From: Oppiella nova
Taxonomy: Eukaryota > Arthropoda > Arachnida > Sarcoptiformes > Oppiidae
Length of the DNA stretch: 25,000 bases
Reading direction: 5' to 3'
Assembly (NCBI GenBank): GCA_905397405.1
Contig: CAJPVJ010000406.1
Span: 1-25,000 of the forward strand
In this document: piece by piece, positions 8,478 through 22,185 of the stretch
How positions within the stretch are numbered: the stretch's first letter is position 1
Layout of the letters: every line of letters starts with the position of its first letter
Notes under the pieces: model-generated
Told to the model about the DNA's origin: nothing
Seen by the model: the letters and a program-made list of their open reading frames with translations, nothing else
Database searches by the model: none
Program-made: the position numbers and the translations under genes

Positions 8478-9291
8478 ATATGAACTTTTGGTGCATTTCT
8501 GCGGCAAAACTCAGATTTTAAGTTAAATTCTTTGCTTAACTGTAAGAAATTTTATTTATTTCACGATTCATATCGTATGAAATCATATGCATTTCATACA
8601 GTATCATTATCTCGGTTATTATCTGATTAGTTCACAAATTTTTTTCTGATTTTTTATACAATTTGCACAAAATGTTTGCTAAGAAAACATAGAAAAACAA
8701 TAAGAAAGTGTTGATTATTAGAGACATTTGAGATACAAAATTATTTTGCATGTAAAGACTAATGTGTTTTGGCACACAATTTGCATTTTACAGTTTTTAG
8801 TCTTTAATTTTTGCAATGTTTTTCTAATTTGAATTGTAATAAATCAATCAAATTGGGGGGAAATCGCGATATAAATGGCAATTATAATCAATCAAATTAT
8901 TGTCTTTTTCATATATAAATATAGTAAAAGGCAAATGACTTTTTATGCGTATATAATAATAGTACAAAAACTTATTACTATTCATCGGAGAGAGTTTGTG
9001 CGATATTACGGCCATAAGTATTGGCGTAAAATGTGTGGGATTTTTATATTTAATGTGCATTTTTATGATACAAATGCATTGGAAAGTGGATGTAATGGTA
9101 ACGTCTTCGGAATACATATAAGAATGTAATACTAATAACACACCCATTATATGACAACACACCGGGGATTCAGTATAGCCTTAGTTGAGCTGAAGGGTAG
9201 CCGTGAACTGTACGACCAAATGATGACTACAAGCGTATCGGTAATGACCACCCATTATATGAACGCCTTGAATGCCATTTGGCTCTTATAT

Positions 9292-9342
9292 GCCTAACCC
9301 TAAGCTTAGGCCTAAGAATTGGGAAGAGAATTGGCTTAAGCC
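9292..9342. repeat. Cluster of CCTAA/TTAGG palindromes
   Basis: CCTAACC is followed by CCTAAG, CTTAGG, CCTAAG in alternating orientation (9299-9316), giving two overlapping 12-bp perfect palindromes. A separate 10-bp palindrome GGCTTAAGCC sits at 9333-9342. TTAGG is the usual arthropod telomere unit, so a tiny interstitial remnant is possible, as is chance. Confidence 0.4.
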
Positions 9343-9712
9343 TTACAATGCCTTATATAATACAATGTCTTTAATTTGGTTTCGCCGTCAAACAAATATA
9401 TGGCTTTCCCTCTCACACTCTCACTCTCCATCACCCTCTCCCACAACACCACTACTAACGTGTGTATCAACTCGTGATTGGCTTTTGGATATAAGTTTCC
9501 ATTTTATTCAGCCTTTTCTTTCTCTCTCGCAATCGTATGCCTTAAGTGAACCGAAACTCTCATCTCCGTTGATGACCACTGGTTTGGATTCCATTCCCTT
9601 CAAACTCCAAGCCCTCTCTCATCTCAGCTCAACTATTAATGCCTTTTGCCTTCACTTACATAAGAGTTAGACTCGTCTTCATTCGCACTACTGATGTATC
9701 TCTGGCCACACG

Positions 9713-9740
9713 ACTCACTCACTCACTCACTCACTCACTC
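9713..9740. repeat. (ACTC)7 tetranucleotide microsatellite
   Basis: Seven perfect ACTC units in the long robo intron. It directly follows a CT-rich stretch (about 9400-9650). Confidence 0.95.
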
Positions 9741-11249
9741 TCATAATGCCTGAGATATTATTGGAAAAAATATATAAAATACTACTAAAACCAGTAGTGA
9801 TGCTGAGGAGAGGGGAACGGGAGATACGAGGGATTGTGAGCAACGATAAGAAGAAAATTGTAATTTTGAAGACAAGCGAGAAATAGGAGCGAAAGAAGGG
9901 CTCAAACGCTGTGCGAAAAACACTACTATTGAGAGACAGAAAAACCTAAAAGAGATTTACAGATGAGATGTTTGTGTGGATGTCCTCTCATTTCGGTTAC
10001 ACAATCACAGCGTATATAATGTGCTCTACTTTTGCCGCACTTTTTGTTTCTTACGGTGCGATTCGTTTCACTCTTTTTATCTCATTTTCGGTCTTATTTT
10101 TGGACTTATTGTCGAATTGTATGAGAATTGTCTGCAAAAACATTTTCTATCGGATATACAATACTAGGAGATAGTGTAGTGTATTAGAGATTTTTGCTAC
10201 AATTCCCTATCAATCCTCTCCTTTTTCTATGCCTATCCCTGGCATCCATTGCCCTCTCAATAGTGCAGTTCATTTACATTGAGAACAAACAAACAAAATG
10301 TCATTTAGAGCTCAAAACTAATGAAGATTTTCTTAAATTAGAAACCATTTGAATGCAAACTAATTGTGATGTTTTAAGCAAAAATAAATAGAAAAACTTA
10401 TTTATGTTTTATTGTTTTTTATCCGCAAAACTCATTTCAATGGTTTTTAATGCATTTTAATAGTGTCTTAAAATATAAATTATGGGCTCATTATTATTGA
10501 GTCAATCTTTTATGCATTCATTTCGCTATGAATACTGTATCTCTGATTAAACACGAGATTAAAAACCATTTTATTAAACATTAAATTAAAAAATTAGTGG
10601 CATATAAGTCAAGATTACCACTGATTACATGTGACACAATCGGGAAGTCATTATTGTCTATAATCTGATTTTGTTCACTCATTTGTTTGACTCGTAAAAA
10701 TTAATTTTATTTTTAAACACGATTTTAAGACTAAACGATTCAAATCAAGTGGTATTTAAAATAAATACATTCAAAGGCAAATGAAAAAAAGTATGTTATG
10801 TTTTGTGCGCTAAATATATGGACATCCAGTGCACCAGTCGTTTGTAGTAATCAAATGGTTAGGCAAAACAGTGGGTGCTTTTAGCTGACTATTCACATCA
10901 CAGTTAGTATAGTCTCCGGGATTTTATTGTCCCGTCGAGTGATTTACACCCGATTTGCACATCACTTGTGTTCTTACGGTTTGCTAAACACTATTTAAAT
11001 GTCGTGTAAAATGTTTTTTATGTAATCTTAAGTCAGTCACACACTCAGGAAAAAGCACTCTTAAAATAAAATACCGGAGCGCTCGGGAATGACCCCTATT
11101 TCGGTCCGTAACATAATCTCTTTATTTGTGTCCAAAATGATTCCCTATTTATAAATCACTTCTATATTTGTTATAATTTCTCTTTTCTTTCTCTCAGTTT
11201 CTCTTAAATAAAGCGAAAATATAATAAATTGTTAACTCGAGTGTCAAAG

Positions 11250-11270
11250 TTATGGACTCGGAGTCCATAA
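11250..11270. repeat. 21-bp perfect inverted repeat
   Basis: Arms TTATGGACTC and GAGTCCATAA (10 bp each) flank a single G. Arms of mixed composition are unusual in this AT-rich intron and could form a dimeric protein site or a small cruciform. Confidence 0.7.
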
Positions 11271-13124
11271 AAGACAACATTTCTTTGTACACAATTTCCA
11301 CCTTAAACTCCACTTATTCACAGTTATAGACATTTTTATGGGACCGACATATGTCTTGGAGAGAAAAGTCGTTTTTAGGCGAAAAGTGAACTCAATTTTC
11401 TGTATGCGATGCCTAAGCCTCGCATCAAACGTGAAATTTCTTTTCGTCGTCTCAAACAACACTACTTTTACTCTTACTTTAAATGATTGGTAACACAGAG
11501 AAGAGAAGTGAGTGTTAGTGAGAGTGAAGTGAAAATAAGATGAAAACGAAAAATCAATTTCTCAAAAGTAGAGAACAGTGTTCTGTAAGAGTCTAAGAGG
11601 ACAGGGAGAGAGAGAGCGAGGGATCGGAGTTTACATACATTTTTAAAGTCAAAAGTTATAGATTTTGCCCTAAAATAGCACCGAAAAAGTGAATTTTCTT
11701 TTCGCTCTATTTTTATATATTCAATGAATGAATGTATGAGTGCGGGGGCACTGGTATACTATGGCACCGGCATATAAATCGTTGCCTTTTCGCTCATATA
11801 AATAAGGACTGGGATGTGATGTGCAAAATGAAACACATTTCGTTAACATTTGAGGTCAAGAGTCAATTGGATTCAGTAGTACTCAAGTGAGTGACTTTGG
11901 CGTTAAGTTTTGCAAACCATATATTAGACATCATTTAATAACAATTATTTTTAATAAACTTATGGCATAACAAAAGAATACATTAGAGCACTGGTAGGCC
12001 ACAGGAAATCATTCATTTTCTTATCGTTAGATAATTCATACGAAAAACATATTTTTGCATTGAATATATTATGTGTAATAAATATGTTTTATGTTGAATA
12101 AAAATATAACAGTCATTGAAATCATACACATATTCGCCAACAAACTAATGGTTTCTTACAGTTTGAAAGTCTATTATTTGAATGTTCTTTACATAACACA
12201 TACCCAGCGATAAGTTACTTAAGAAATGTGTTGTTAACATAAAAATCATTTTCTACTCAAATGGACTAAACATGCATTTCGTTGGAAGTGAGAGAAAACA
12301 AGTTGAGAGAAAGATGTGAACAAAAGGCCAACACATATATGCACTTCATATCAATTTTGACGTATATTTGTAGGCATCAGAGGAAGACTAGGAGAAGAAT
12401 AGTGACTACACTATAGTGACTGGCCTTTTGACAAATATATATACAAAGCATGCATTAGCACAGCTCTGGTGAGAGATTATTACATCAATAATAACATACA
12501 AAACACACACTTCTTATATTTCTGAACACCATATATATGACTGTCTTATGTATAGCTCAAGGAATACACGGATTTTTGGCCGCATTTTTCGTAACATTTG
12601 CTTTCCTATCACCAGGTCTTTGGGTTTGACTATTGAATTAAATTCAATTCAATTGATTTGTATTGAGTTTATTTGATTTTCAGTCTAATGTACTGTTTAA
12701 GTGACAGTAGAAAAAGTTGGTATTCTGTGCGCCACTCAAAACCAATGGGTCCCGAGGCGACTGTCCATAAAAATTTTTATGAAAAAGTAAATGAGAAACA
12801 CATTCATAGATATATGGGCTATAAATACATATAAACGTAATGGTATTGAATGAACACAAAAATACTAAAATTTATTTTGTGTGTTGTGTTTGGTTTGAGT
12901 GCCCAGAGTTGCAATATAGCCCAAAGCGGTCCAAACACACCGACCATTATATCATCATTTCTTGCAATGAAATGTTTACTCAAGACTCGTGTGTTTAGCC
13001 AATAGTGTACTACTCGTGAGCGCAACGCAAAAAAGTTTTAATATTTCTTTTCAATACGTTTGGCAACTACTCCAACAGCTCTTTACTGTACTTTTAATTT
13101 GCTTTTCTCTCATTCCTATTGAGT

Positions 13125-13149
13125 TAATAATAGTAATAATAATAATAAA
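13125..13149. repeat. TAA trinucleotide microsatellite
   Basis: An imperfect run of TAA units with one TAG interruption. Confidence 0.8.
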
Positions 13150-15242
13150 TAAAGAGATGGAGTGAGAGAAGGAGAGATAAACTCTTGTTTTGATTTAATG
13201 ACTAAAAGCGTTAAAACTCTATCCATTATTATTAATAACTTATTTATCATATATAACACGCTTTTTCTCACATGTGTTAAGAATAGGAGAGAGAATAGTG
13301 GCTCTCAATGGCTGATGAAAGACAATCTCAATAGACTGACAGGTCTTATATGAGTAGATAAGTAATGACCAAAATGTAAACTTTGATTTTAAGGCTGACG
13401 TTCACTATTGAGGGAAGCAATCAAAATAAGGGCTCCGTTTGAGAGGAACATCACTCAGACTTTTATTTCAGGAGAAAAGCCTTAATTAATGTCAGTCTTA
13501 AGCAAAACACAAAACTCGATGTCTATGTGAATACGCGTTGTGTGTATGGGAAAAGGCATCACTATTTCTGCACATCCAATGCCATAATATGATTGCATTT
13601 CACGTTTAATTCAAGTCTTGAATTTAAATATAAACACAAAATAAATATATAAGATCTGAACGAATGAATCGATTCCGTGACGTGAATAGAAATTCTTTGT
13701 ATTTAATGATTAATTAAAAGCATTTTAGAGTTTATTTTCATAATTACTGTGATATAAGACAGAGAGATGTCTGCCGAGGAGTCGAGTGAAATACACGGAG
13801 TATTTCAAACCCATCGCTCACTTGTGTGTATATCTAAAAAGAGTTGCCTATTATTCATATCTCACACATGGAGTGAGAAATACATTGAATCTAATCATAG
13901 GATTCATTAGTGCTTTTCGGTTAGAGAATAAAGAAGAGCTCAAAAATTGGATGAATGAGTGAAACAAAGAATTGATTGCAGTATTAGCTCATTATATGAG
14001 TATATTGGGCACAAAATTCTGGTTTTTGTCTCGCAATACCATAAAAAATAAGTTATATAATGTAACGATTGGCTGAGTATAATGAAGCACTTCCTAAATG
14101 TATGAATGGAATGCCTGAGCAGATAGTGATTGATAATTGTAGTGCCATTCCTCTGGTATATTACACTCTGAGGGAAGTCATAGGACTTTCTACCAGTGAT
14201 GGCAACTCATTGTTAGCCTTCCATCTCGAAAATCAGTCAATCGATCAAATAATTTGAGTCTAACTTTATTTCAACACAAATATGAATGGTTACCGAAATC
14301 GTGTTGACAGCTATTCTTAAACTGAATTAAATTCCTTAGTTATATATCAGATGAAAGGCGCTGTCATTAGGCACAGGAGTGTTTGTATGTGTGAGTGTGG
14401 TGTCAGCCCTACCAACACATACAGACATACAGTTCATCTCTCATACGAAGACATAGGTATTCATAAATCTCTCATTAGTACTAATTCCGGATCAAAGCCA
14501 AAGCCCCACCACTAGTGCTGCAGATATTGGTGTGTCTGTCGACACAATGTTTTCTCTCCACTTGAATTATAAATACAAGAATTATATACAAGAATTGCAT
14601 TTATTTATATATACCGTAAATCTGCTGGAAATCTCATGAGCTATTTTTCATAACTTTTTAACTAATCATTGAAATTTTGATTTATTTATCTTTGCAAATA
14701 GTTATCATCGCATTTGTTAACGAAACTAATTGCTGAGGATTTGTGCCATCAATTCAAACACACGTCTATACATATTGTTCAAGAGATTGTCTGGTTTCAT
14801 TTGTTATGTATTTGAGCACTAATTCATTTAATTGTAGCCTCAGTTACACAACAAAGTTTGCAACAAATTACAAATCATGTGCTTAAGGATTGTGTGGATC
14901 TCATTGATGGGTTTAATTTAATTAATAGCTTATTCTTATCTAAATTTCTTTGCATTACATCCTATTTGTAAGAATTTAGTCTTGAGTTGCAAAAGACATA
15001 CAATTTCTTTGCTGTGTTAGAGACAAGTGATTAAAATTCTTCATAAGCTTTGAATCACTCAAATGCAGACAACAAATCGAAATTTGGAGAGAAAAAAGTT
15101 ATTGGATTTTGAGCTGAATTTATATGACGTTTGGGTCGTAAACGCAACGATAATATTAAAAAATTTTGAATTCTTCGCAATTTTTTGTTCATTTGATTTT
15201 CACTCGACTTTCATATTAAACACAAAAATCTCAAAACACTCG

Positions 15243-15270
15243 GAGAGAGAGAGAGAGAGAAAGAGAGAGA
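15243..15270. repeat. GA microsatellite
   Basis: GA run interrupted once by AA near 15261. Confidence 0.95.
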
Positions 15271-16901
15271 AATGTGTTTTAAAAAGGATTTATTTAAAAC
15301 GAGTAAATGTTGTGTCGCCTGAATGTCATAAATTTAATACTAATATAAAAACTTCAGTCAAAAGATAAATGCAATTTTTTCAGTGCTTTTGTACATAATA
15401 TTTGTTGTTTTTTCACTGAGAGCTCAGACACACACACAGAAAACGATAAAATGGGTGGTTTTGGGGGCCAATATAATACAGGTGTGATATTATGGCAACG
15501 GGTAGGTGTCGGGTCATCTTAATACGAGTGCGGAATGCTGTGAATCCACTCCATAATAAGCACCATAACTGAACTCCCGGTGCAATGATTTTTTGTCTGA
15601 CAAATGTTTAGACTATTAAATAGTTTTGGAAAAACACTGGGAATTAACTCCCACTCGAATATATGAGCTCGAAAAATGTATTTTAATTTTAATCTACTCT
15701 TGAAAACTATAGTCGATATGAAAAATGTGTGCAAATCTTCAATTGGCAATGAAGTGAATCATAATTTTATAAATAAATATAAGTCTCGGGAAAACTAGTT
15801 TTACTGCACTTTGACTTCACGTATGATTACATGTAAAATACGAAATTCTGTGCAAAACATATGGTATTCTGTATTCTCTGCCATAAAATATCAAAGTGGA
15901 AAACCTGTCATGTATTATGATTCATAACTTAATTTTATGATAAATTGTTATTATATACAATGCATCCGAGAATTTAGCGCAAAATTGAATCAAATTAGAT
16001 ATTAATTGTGCGACAAATATAAATGCTAAACATAAAGGAGTATAATATTGTTATATTATACAGGTATAGTGTATTAAACTTCAATAAAATTGAATTAAAA
16101 TACTGCATTAAATAAAAATACATTTAAATTCAAACAAATCTTTTACTAAACGAGTCAATGCTCTCTGTATTCAAGACTTTTGATATTAGGAAACATTTTT
16201 ATCCCATTTTCTTAAAAACGCAAAAATAATAAAAACTCAATTCAAGTGTCAACTAAAATAAACTTTAAAACTTAAAAAACGCGACTTTTTTCTTCGTTAT
16301 TATTATTTTCGGCAAAATTTTTCGGGAAATTAAACGCTTTGGCGAAGAGACTAATGACTTCTTCATTAATGTCTTGAGAGAGACATTGAGGACATTGAGT
16401 GCAAGACATGACTGATATTTAACTGATTTGAAGCGCTTTTATGCGAATCTAAATAAACAAAAAAATATTTTAAGTGTAATATTGTGTACCTCATGGCACG
16501 CGTGTCGCGAAGTTATATTAAATTTCTTCTGTATTTTTAGCTAAAATTGAGTGATTTTTGTGCGAAAAAGTCGGTGCAGTTCAGTGTATGTGTGGTGTTG
16601 TGTGTGTGTGATGTGGGGGCAGATGTAAGTGCGCTCTCAAACGGCACTGTCATCTCTCTCTATGCCTATCCATCCCTTACTCTATATGTTGTGGTTTTAT
16701 GGATGAGAAATAGCGATGCATTTCCGGCTCTGTTCACAACTACTCTTTACTGTATTTTTGGGTTTTCGAGACTCAATCCTGAATCTCAACTCCACTTTTG
16801 AGTGTAAAATAACAAATTTCTCACAAAAAGAGATCTCTTTTTCTCTCTTATAACTTATGGGTTGATATCCTATGAAAAGGGAAGGTATGAGAAAACATAG
16901 C

Positions 16902-16915
16902 GATTCACGTGAATC
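16902..16915. promoter_or_regulatory. 14-bp palindrome GATTCACGTGAATC with E-box core
   Basis: A perfect 14-bp palindrome centred on CACGTG. It contains the same TTCACGTGAA decamer as 8468-8477. A candidate bHLH factor site in the robo intron. Confidence 0.4.
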
Positions 16916-17331
16916 CAAATCTCTGTTTCGCTTTCTTTATGTAATCTTTTTATACGAGAAAGACTTGAGAGAAGAGTCGTTCAAAAGAGAGATTATTCGC
17001 TGTTTTTATGCACTCAATCGGAACCTGAATGTCGTCGACAACCCAAACATTACATAATATATAAAAAACATACATTTAATACGAATTTATATTTTTATTT
17101 CTTAAACATCTGTACCATTCAATCACTGCATCTCAAACACAACGCTAGCACTCAATCATACATTCATTTGGTATTTATTTAGTGAATAAATTTTTTTGGT
17201 ACCAAATCTTATTTCTTTCACGAATGAGATTTTAAGAGAGAGAAAAAAGTTGTCGCAAATCTTATGTAATTTTAAAAGTATATAAACTCTTATCAGATGT
17301 GAAACGAGTGCCTCGAATGTGAAAGTTTTCG

Positions 17332-17334
<3 letters not shown>

Positions 17335-17373
<39 letters not shown>
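17335..17373. repeat. GA microsatellite, about 19 units
   Basis: An uninterrupted AG run of 39 nt, joint longest uninterrupted GA-type array in the window with those at 20847 and 22822. Confidence 0.97.
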
Positions 17374-17374
<1 letters not shown>

Positions 17375-17988
17375 GTATAGATTATTGACTTGCAATCAAT
17401 TTTCGTCAAAAGGTTTCACACAAATAGGAAATGAATGTCTGATTTCTGGCACCAGTTTTGGTGCAAAAAACAAATAAAAAATTAGAATAAGAAAAGTGTA
17501 GAAAAATAGTGTCATTTGAACAGTGATTGAGTGAAAGACAAGGAGTTTATCAAAGATTAATGAAATGAATTGTTAAATGTCTTATCAGATGCACATAAAA
17601 CGCTATTTAGGGACAGACATCATGTGTCACTAGTTTGTGAGAAAGGGAGAGACAGTTCAGCATTTCATTAGGAAATCAAATGAACCAAATGTACGAAACA
17701 TTTTCTCCAAATGTCACAGATTTTCGTCAAAAATAAATGAATTGAATGGCTATTCGTCTCAATTGATGCCTAATTGAGAAATTGTGTGAATTTCTAAAAT
17801 GCCTTCTCCTGTAGGAAAACGTGGTTCAGATGTGGCTTCAGATTAAATGACTGGACGGTTGGTTGGCTCACACTTTCATTGACTGGTTTTGTCGCCATAT
17901 ATGACAACAAGATTTATGATTTTAAATATAAAGTAGTGTTTCGAGCGGTAAAACATCTGAAAGACTCAAGACTTCCCTTCCGTAAGAC

Positions 17989-17993
<5 letters not shown>

Positions 17994-18020
<27 letters not shown>
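17994..18020. repeat. GA microsatellite
   Basis: Uninterrupted GA run of 27 nt. Confidence 0.96.
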
Positions 18021-20019
18021 CTCTACTTAAGTCGTCGTTAAAACTTTTTACAAAATAAGTGAAAGAATTAGACTTTTAAATGAAGAGACTATTGGATGAG
18101 TAGTAATGTCTTAAGAGGACAGGGAAGAGAAAATAGTTGCATTTCATAACTCAATCGCCTGTATTTGTGATATAAGTCGTGACATTTATAGCCTACCAGT
18201 GCTCTCTATTCTATACATTTTGAGAAATTTATTGTCTTTACAGGCAATCCATCGGTCGATTGTCGGTCACGGGATATAACTGTCTGAATGCCATCCATTA
18301 TACGTAATGGAAATAATCGATATGAAAGTTTGAGTTGAAAATTTGTTGGTTTCTTAGGCTCCGGTATCTATTTTTTCTCACTTGAGTCTCAATACTCGAG
18401 ATGTGTTATTGTATTGATATTTAGAAGAATACGAACTAATGTCAGGATAAGAGACACGCGAATCGCACAACACTTCTGCAGTCGATGTGAACTCAAACTT
18501 CAAAACGATATCATGTTTTTCGCTGAAGAATAGACACTTTTATCGCAGCCAATGCTTTGGGCTTTAAACTGATAGTTTGCAATCATTTTCAATGACTGCC
18601 AGTCCTCTCTCCAAATGTGTCTCATATATAGACTATGCGTGCGATTGTTATGTGAAAATCAATCTTAAGTTTCAAATGCAGGGAAGAATAGTCTGAACAC
18701 CAAATTTGAGGTCAAAATGAATACAACAATAAGAATCGACTATAAAGTAAAGTATACTCAGAGATACTGTACATCTCTGACATGTCGGGGCTGTGTTTAA
18801 AAGTGTTATGGATTACAGGGGTAGAGCTGGACTGGTATTCAAATTTTCTCAATTATTCATTGATTAAATGCAAATTAAATTTATGATTAACTGTAAGCAC
18901 TTTAATAAATCTATGAATACATTATGTTTTGTTGCTGTTATAATTTAAAGTGGTTTAAATTAATTGAGTAGCATATGAACTGAAAGAGATATCCTTAAAA
19001 GCATACCCTTCCTCTCAGTTAAGACAGTGACTGATATCACTGGAAATACGTGTTGTATAACAATAAGTGGAGTTCACAACAAAAATATGAAAAATGTAAT
19101 CTTAGAAAAAGCAAAAATATAATTTCAAATGTTATTTTAAGCGACGTTTATATGCGATTAAATTAGAAGTAGATTTTTATGTATCAGATTAATTTATAAT
19201 TAAATTTTTATGATCAAAAACTATTTTATCGTAGATTTAAGCAATAAAAAATATAATATATTTTAATGTATTTATAGAAAAAAGTAAGAATTTTTGCGAA
19301 AAGAGATAAATACTCAAGAATTTGAGTGAAATATTTGAAATCTTGTTGTTTTTTGTGACGAAATTTGATCAGACAATGTAATCAAAAATTTAAAAACATT
19401 TTAACTGTTTATCTAACGTTTAAAATCTCACTTAAATCCGCGGAAATTTAAATTAATTTTTCTGTCAGGCTCAAATTGCTGTAAAAATAAAATTATGATT
19501 TGTTTTTGTTGGCGTGTATTACATAATATATGAGTGAAAACCTAAACAATAATATATTAGTCAAACTATTAGGTAATGTGTCGGTTCAGCACTTGGCTCT
19601 CAAACGGCACATACTGTACACCCTATCTGTCTGTGAATTCCTTGTAAACCACTATTAAATCTTTGATGAAATTTAATATTTTGTGACAAAATATTATGTT
19701 TAACTCACAAATCACTTGTCGTATCAACACACAAATGTAAACCAAAAAAATACTATACATACACACAATGGGAATATATAGTAGGTTTGCAAAACACAAT
19801 ACGATATAATAAAAAGTCATTTCCTTCGCATTTTTTGTCCTATTTTATCATCCGTTGAATACAAATGAGAGTCCATTAGAGCATTGAATTTCGTCTCCAA
19901 TTTTACTTATTTTTTATGAATCCATGGTTTACACAAATATGTACTCAGAAATGTATGATCCGTTTGAGTAAAATTCAACTTTTCATAAGAAATTTTAGAT
20001 TTTATATCAAATGTAAGGA

Positions 20020-20050
20020 AAATAAGACGAGAGGGGAGAGAGAGAGTGAA
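20020..20050. repeat. Short GA-rich tract
   Basis: An imperfect GAGAGGGGAGAGAGAGAG tract. A similar short one lies at 11605-11622 (GGGAGAGAGAGAGCGAG). Confidence 0.7.
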
Positions 20051-20842
20051 TAAAGCGTTGCTTTTTTATCTTAGGTTACGAACTGAACAAAAATTATATC
20101 GATTTTATAATTAACTCTATTTTGTGAAGTCATAAGCAAAATATAACTCGAGATATATATATATTTAAATCAAATTATAGCCCATAGGGTCTCGCTATTA
20201 ACCCCCGAAATCTCAGTGTTTGTATAAATATTATGTAATTCTCGGGCTATTAAAAGTCAAATCGAAATCTTATTTTATTTATTTGTACTCCGAGTGTAAG
20301 CTATTTATACAAATAAATGCAAATGCCTTTTGAATCACCAGAACATTAACCGTAAAATCGTTTGCACACATTATTCCTCTCCGACTGCCGGTGCCGTAAA
20401 AAACGGCGTCCCTTTCAGCGCGAGAAATAGATATACAGAGATAGACAGGGATGTAATGAATGGTTGGGCTCTGTTCTGAGTGCCAATGAGTGACAATCAT
20501 GTGGTGCCGTACCAAATGAATGGACCCGATTGTGAGGTCAAAAAGTAAATGTTATCTTTTCGGAGGGCACACAAAAAATTACCAAAACGTTCATCAGTTT
20601 CCAAGAATACCATTGAATACACACATTGACAAAAGCACTGATAGGTTGCGGGCGGTTAGCATGAAATAAAAAGAGTAATTTGTTTGAATATATGTATATA
20701 ACTATAACTATCACCGAAAGCCCAAATGAATGGCTTTCATTCATAATATTTATGTATAAAATATGGTTTGGAGTCTGTGTTCAACACATTTCTTAACAGC
20801 AATTTATGCGACAAAAACTTTTCTGACTCTCTCTGTCCGACA

Positions 20843-20846
<4 letters not shown>

Positions 20847-20883
<37 letters not shown>
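20847..20883. repeat. TC microsatellite
   Basis: Uninterrupted TC run of 37 nt, the GA motif on the minus strand. Confidence 0.97.
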
Positions 20884-20887
<4 letters not shown>

Positions 20888-21820
20888 GTGTTTATTACCA
20901 GTGAAGAAGTCATTGAATCTCATTGAGTGACAAAAAATATTTGTGAATCTCGTCGGTGCTGTCAGTCATTTGCATTGCGTTTGGTTTCGCTTTATTGCAA
21001 ATAATGAATAAAATACGCGAAACACGCGTTAAAAAGGCTGCAAAGCATTAGTATTAATAATGAAGTCTAAGCGACACAGAGATCCCGAGCATCTGATGAA
21101 TACATTCATTGATAATCATAATAATAATGTTTATTAAATTAAATGACACGAAAATGCCAGTCGTTTGGTCCTCGCAGTCCTCATCCATAACTATTAAGAG
21201 ACAAATATTATACACCAGTTATGGAGACACATGAGTGACCCCAACACCGATCGAGACATAGATTAATGTCTTCTTCATGTGATCTTCACATCTATTTTCG
21301 GTATTAATTCTCGGAAACAAAGAAAAGCCTTAATATGTATTAACACTTGTTTTGTTGGCATTTATTCCGATATATTATGAGAGGAAATATGATATCCTTT
21401 AATCGCTTCTAATTACAGATAAAGTGACTGAAAATGAAAGTAACGCTCAAACTGTAAGTCCAAAAGATATATAAGTTAGAGAGAAAAAAGTCTGAATTTC
21501 TGCTCGGATAAAATATATTAAAACCATTGCAATTGCTATTTTGTTGTGTAATATTTAGTTGGGTATAAGTTTGTGAGGGATTTATTGAATTGTTCACAAT
21601 ATATAAGAGTTAAACGATAGACAAACAAAATTACAATATATTCAATGCTTTCCTTTTGCAAAACAAAACTCTTCGATTCGTATAAATAAAAGCAAAAAAA
21701 GGAGAGAAAAGAGAAGAAAATAGTTTTAATTAAGATTTCAGCTCTGAATTTATCGTTTGTTACAATCTTTTTGATGTCACTTACAATCCCTCACTCTTTG
21801 AGTGCCTATCGATAACATAG

Positions 21821-21860
<40 letters not shown>
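21821..21860. repeat. TC microsatellite
   Basis: TC run of 40 nt with one TTT interruption at about 21841-21843. Confidence 0.96.
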
Positions 21861-22185
21861 CATATTATTAGTTCCCATCTCTTATATCAGTCGATGAGAT
21901 ACAGAAACTTTTTTGTCTTTGATACTGATTGTACTGCCAGTGTTGGTGTGTGTGACAGTACCCTGTAATACAAGGGCTGAGCCCTGTGTTCAAGTGTTGA
22001 GCCAAACATTGAAAGGCCTGTTATTTAACTCCTTTCTAAGAATCGCCGAAATCATTGAGTTTTACTTAATTGACAATAAGAGTGGAACTCATGTGAAGAG
22101 CAATGAATCTCAACACAAAAAACTCGACATATATTTCACAACACAAACTAAAATAAGAGTCAATATATATATATAAACATAAGGC

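Noticed and set aside
9968-10174. Hydrophobic 68-codon open frame that could encode a membrane peptide
   Set aside because: T-rich DNA gives Phe/Leu/Ile-rich translations in any frame; a second frame in the same place looks equally hydrophobic.
11797-11804. TATAAATA promoter-like box on the plus strand
   Set aside because: No gene follows it, and TATA-like strings are frequent in AT-rich introns.
12766-12781. 16-bp perfect palindrome CATAAAAATTTTTATG
   Set aside because: Almost pure A and T, so expected by chance in this composition.
14069-14257. Open frame with protein-like composition (AEYNEALPKCMNGMPEQIV)
   Set aside because: The start is TTG, not ATG, the length (62 codons) is within chance, and no splice signals or family motif stand out.
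20393-20407. Small hairpin GCCGT-AAAAA-ACGGC
   Set aside because: A five-base stem is too short to support a terminator or structured RNA.
20279-20515. GC-richer patch with a 78-codon minus-strand frame, considered as a missing robo 5' exon
   Set aside because: No Ig cysteine/tryptophan pattern and no signal peptide; codon use is not coding-like.
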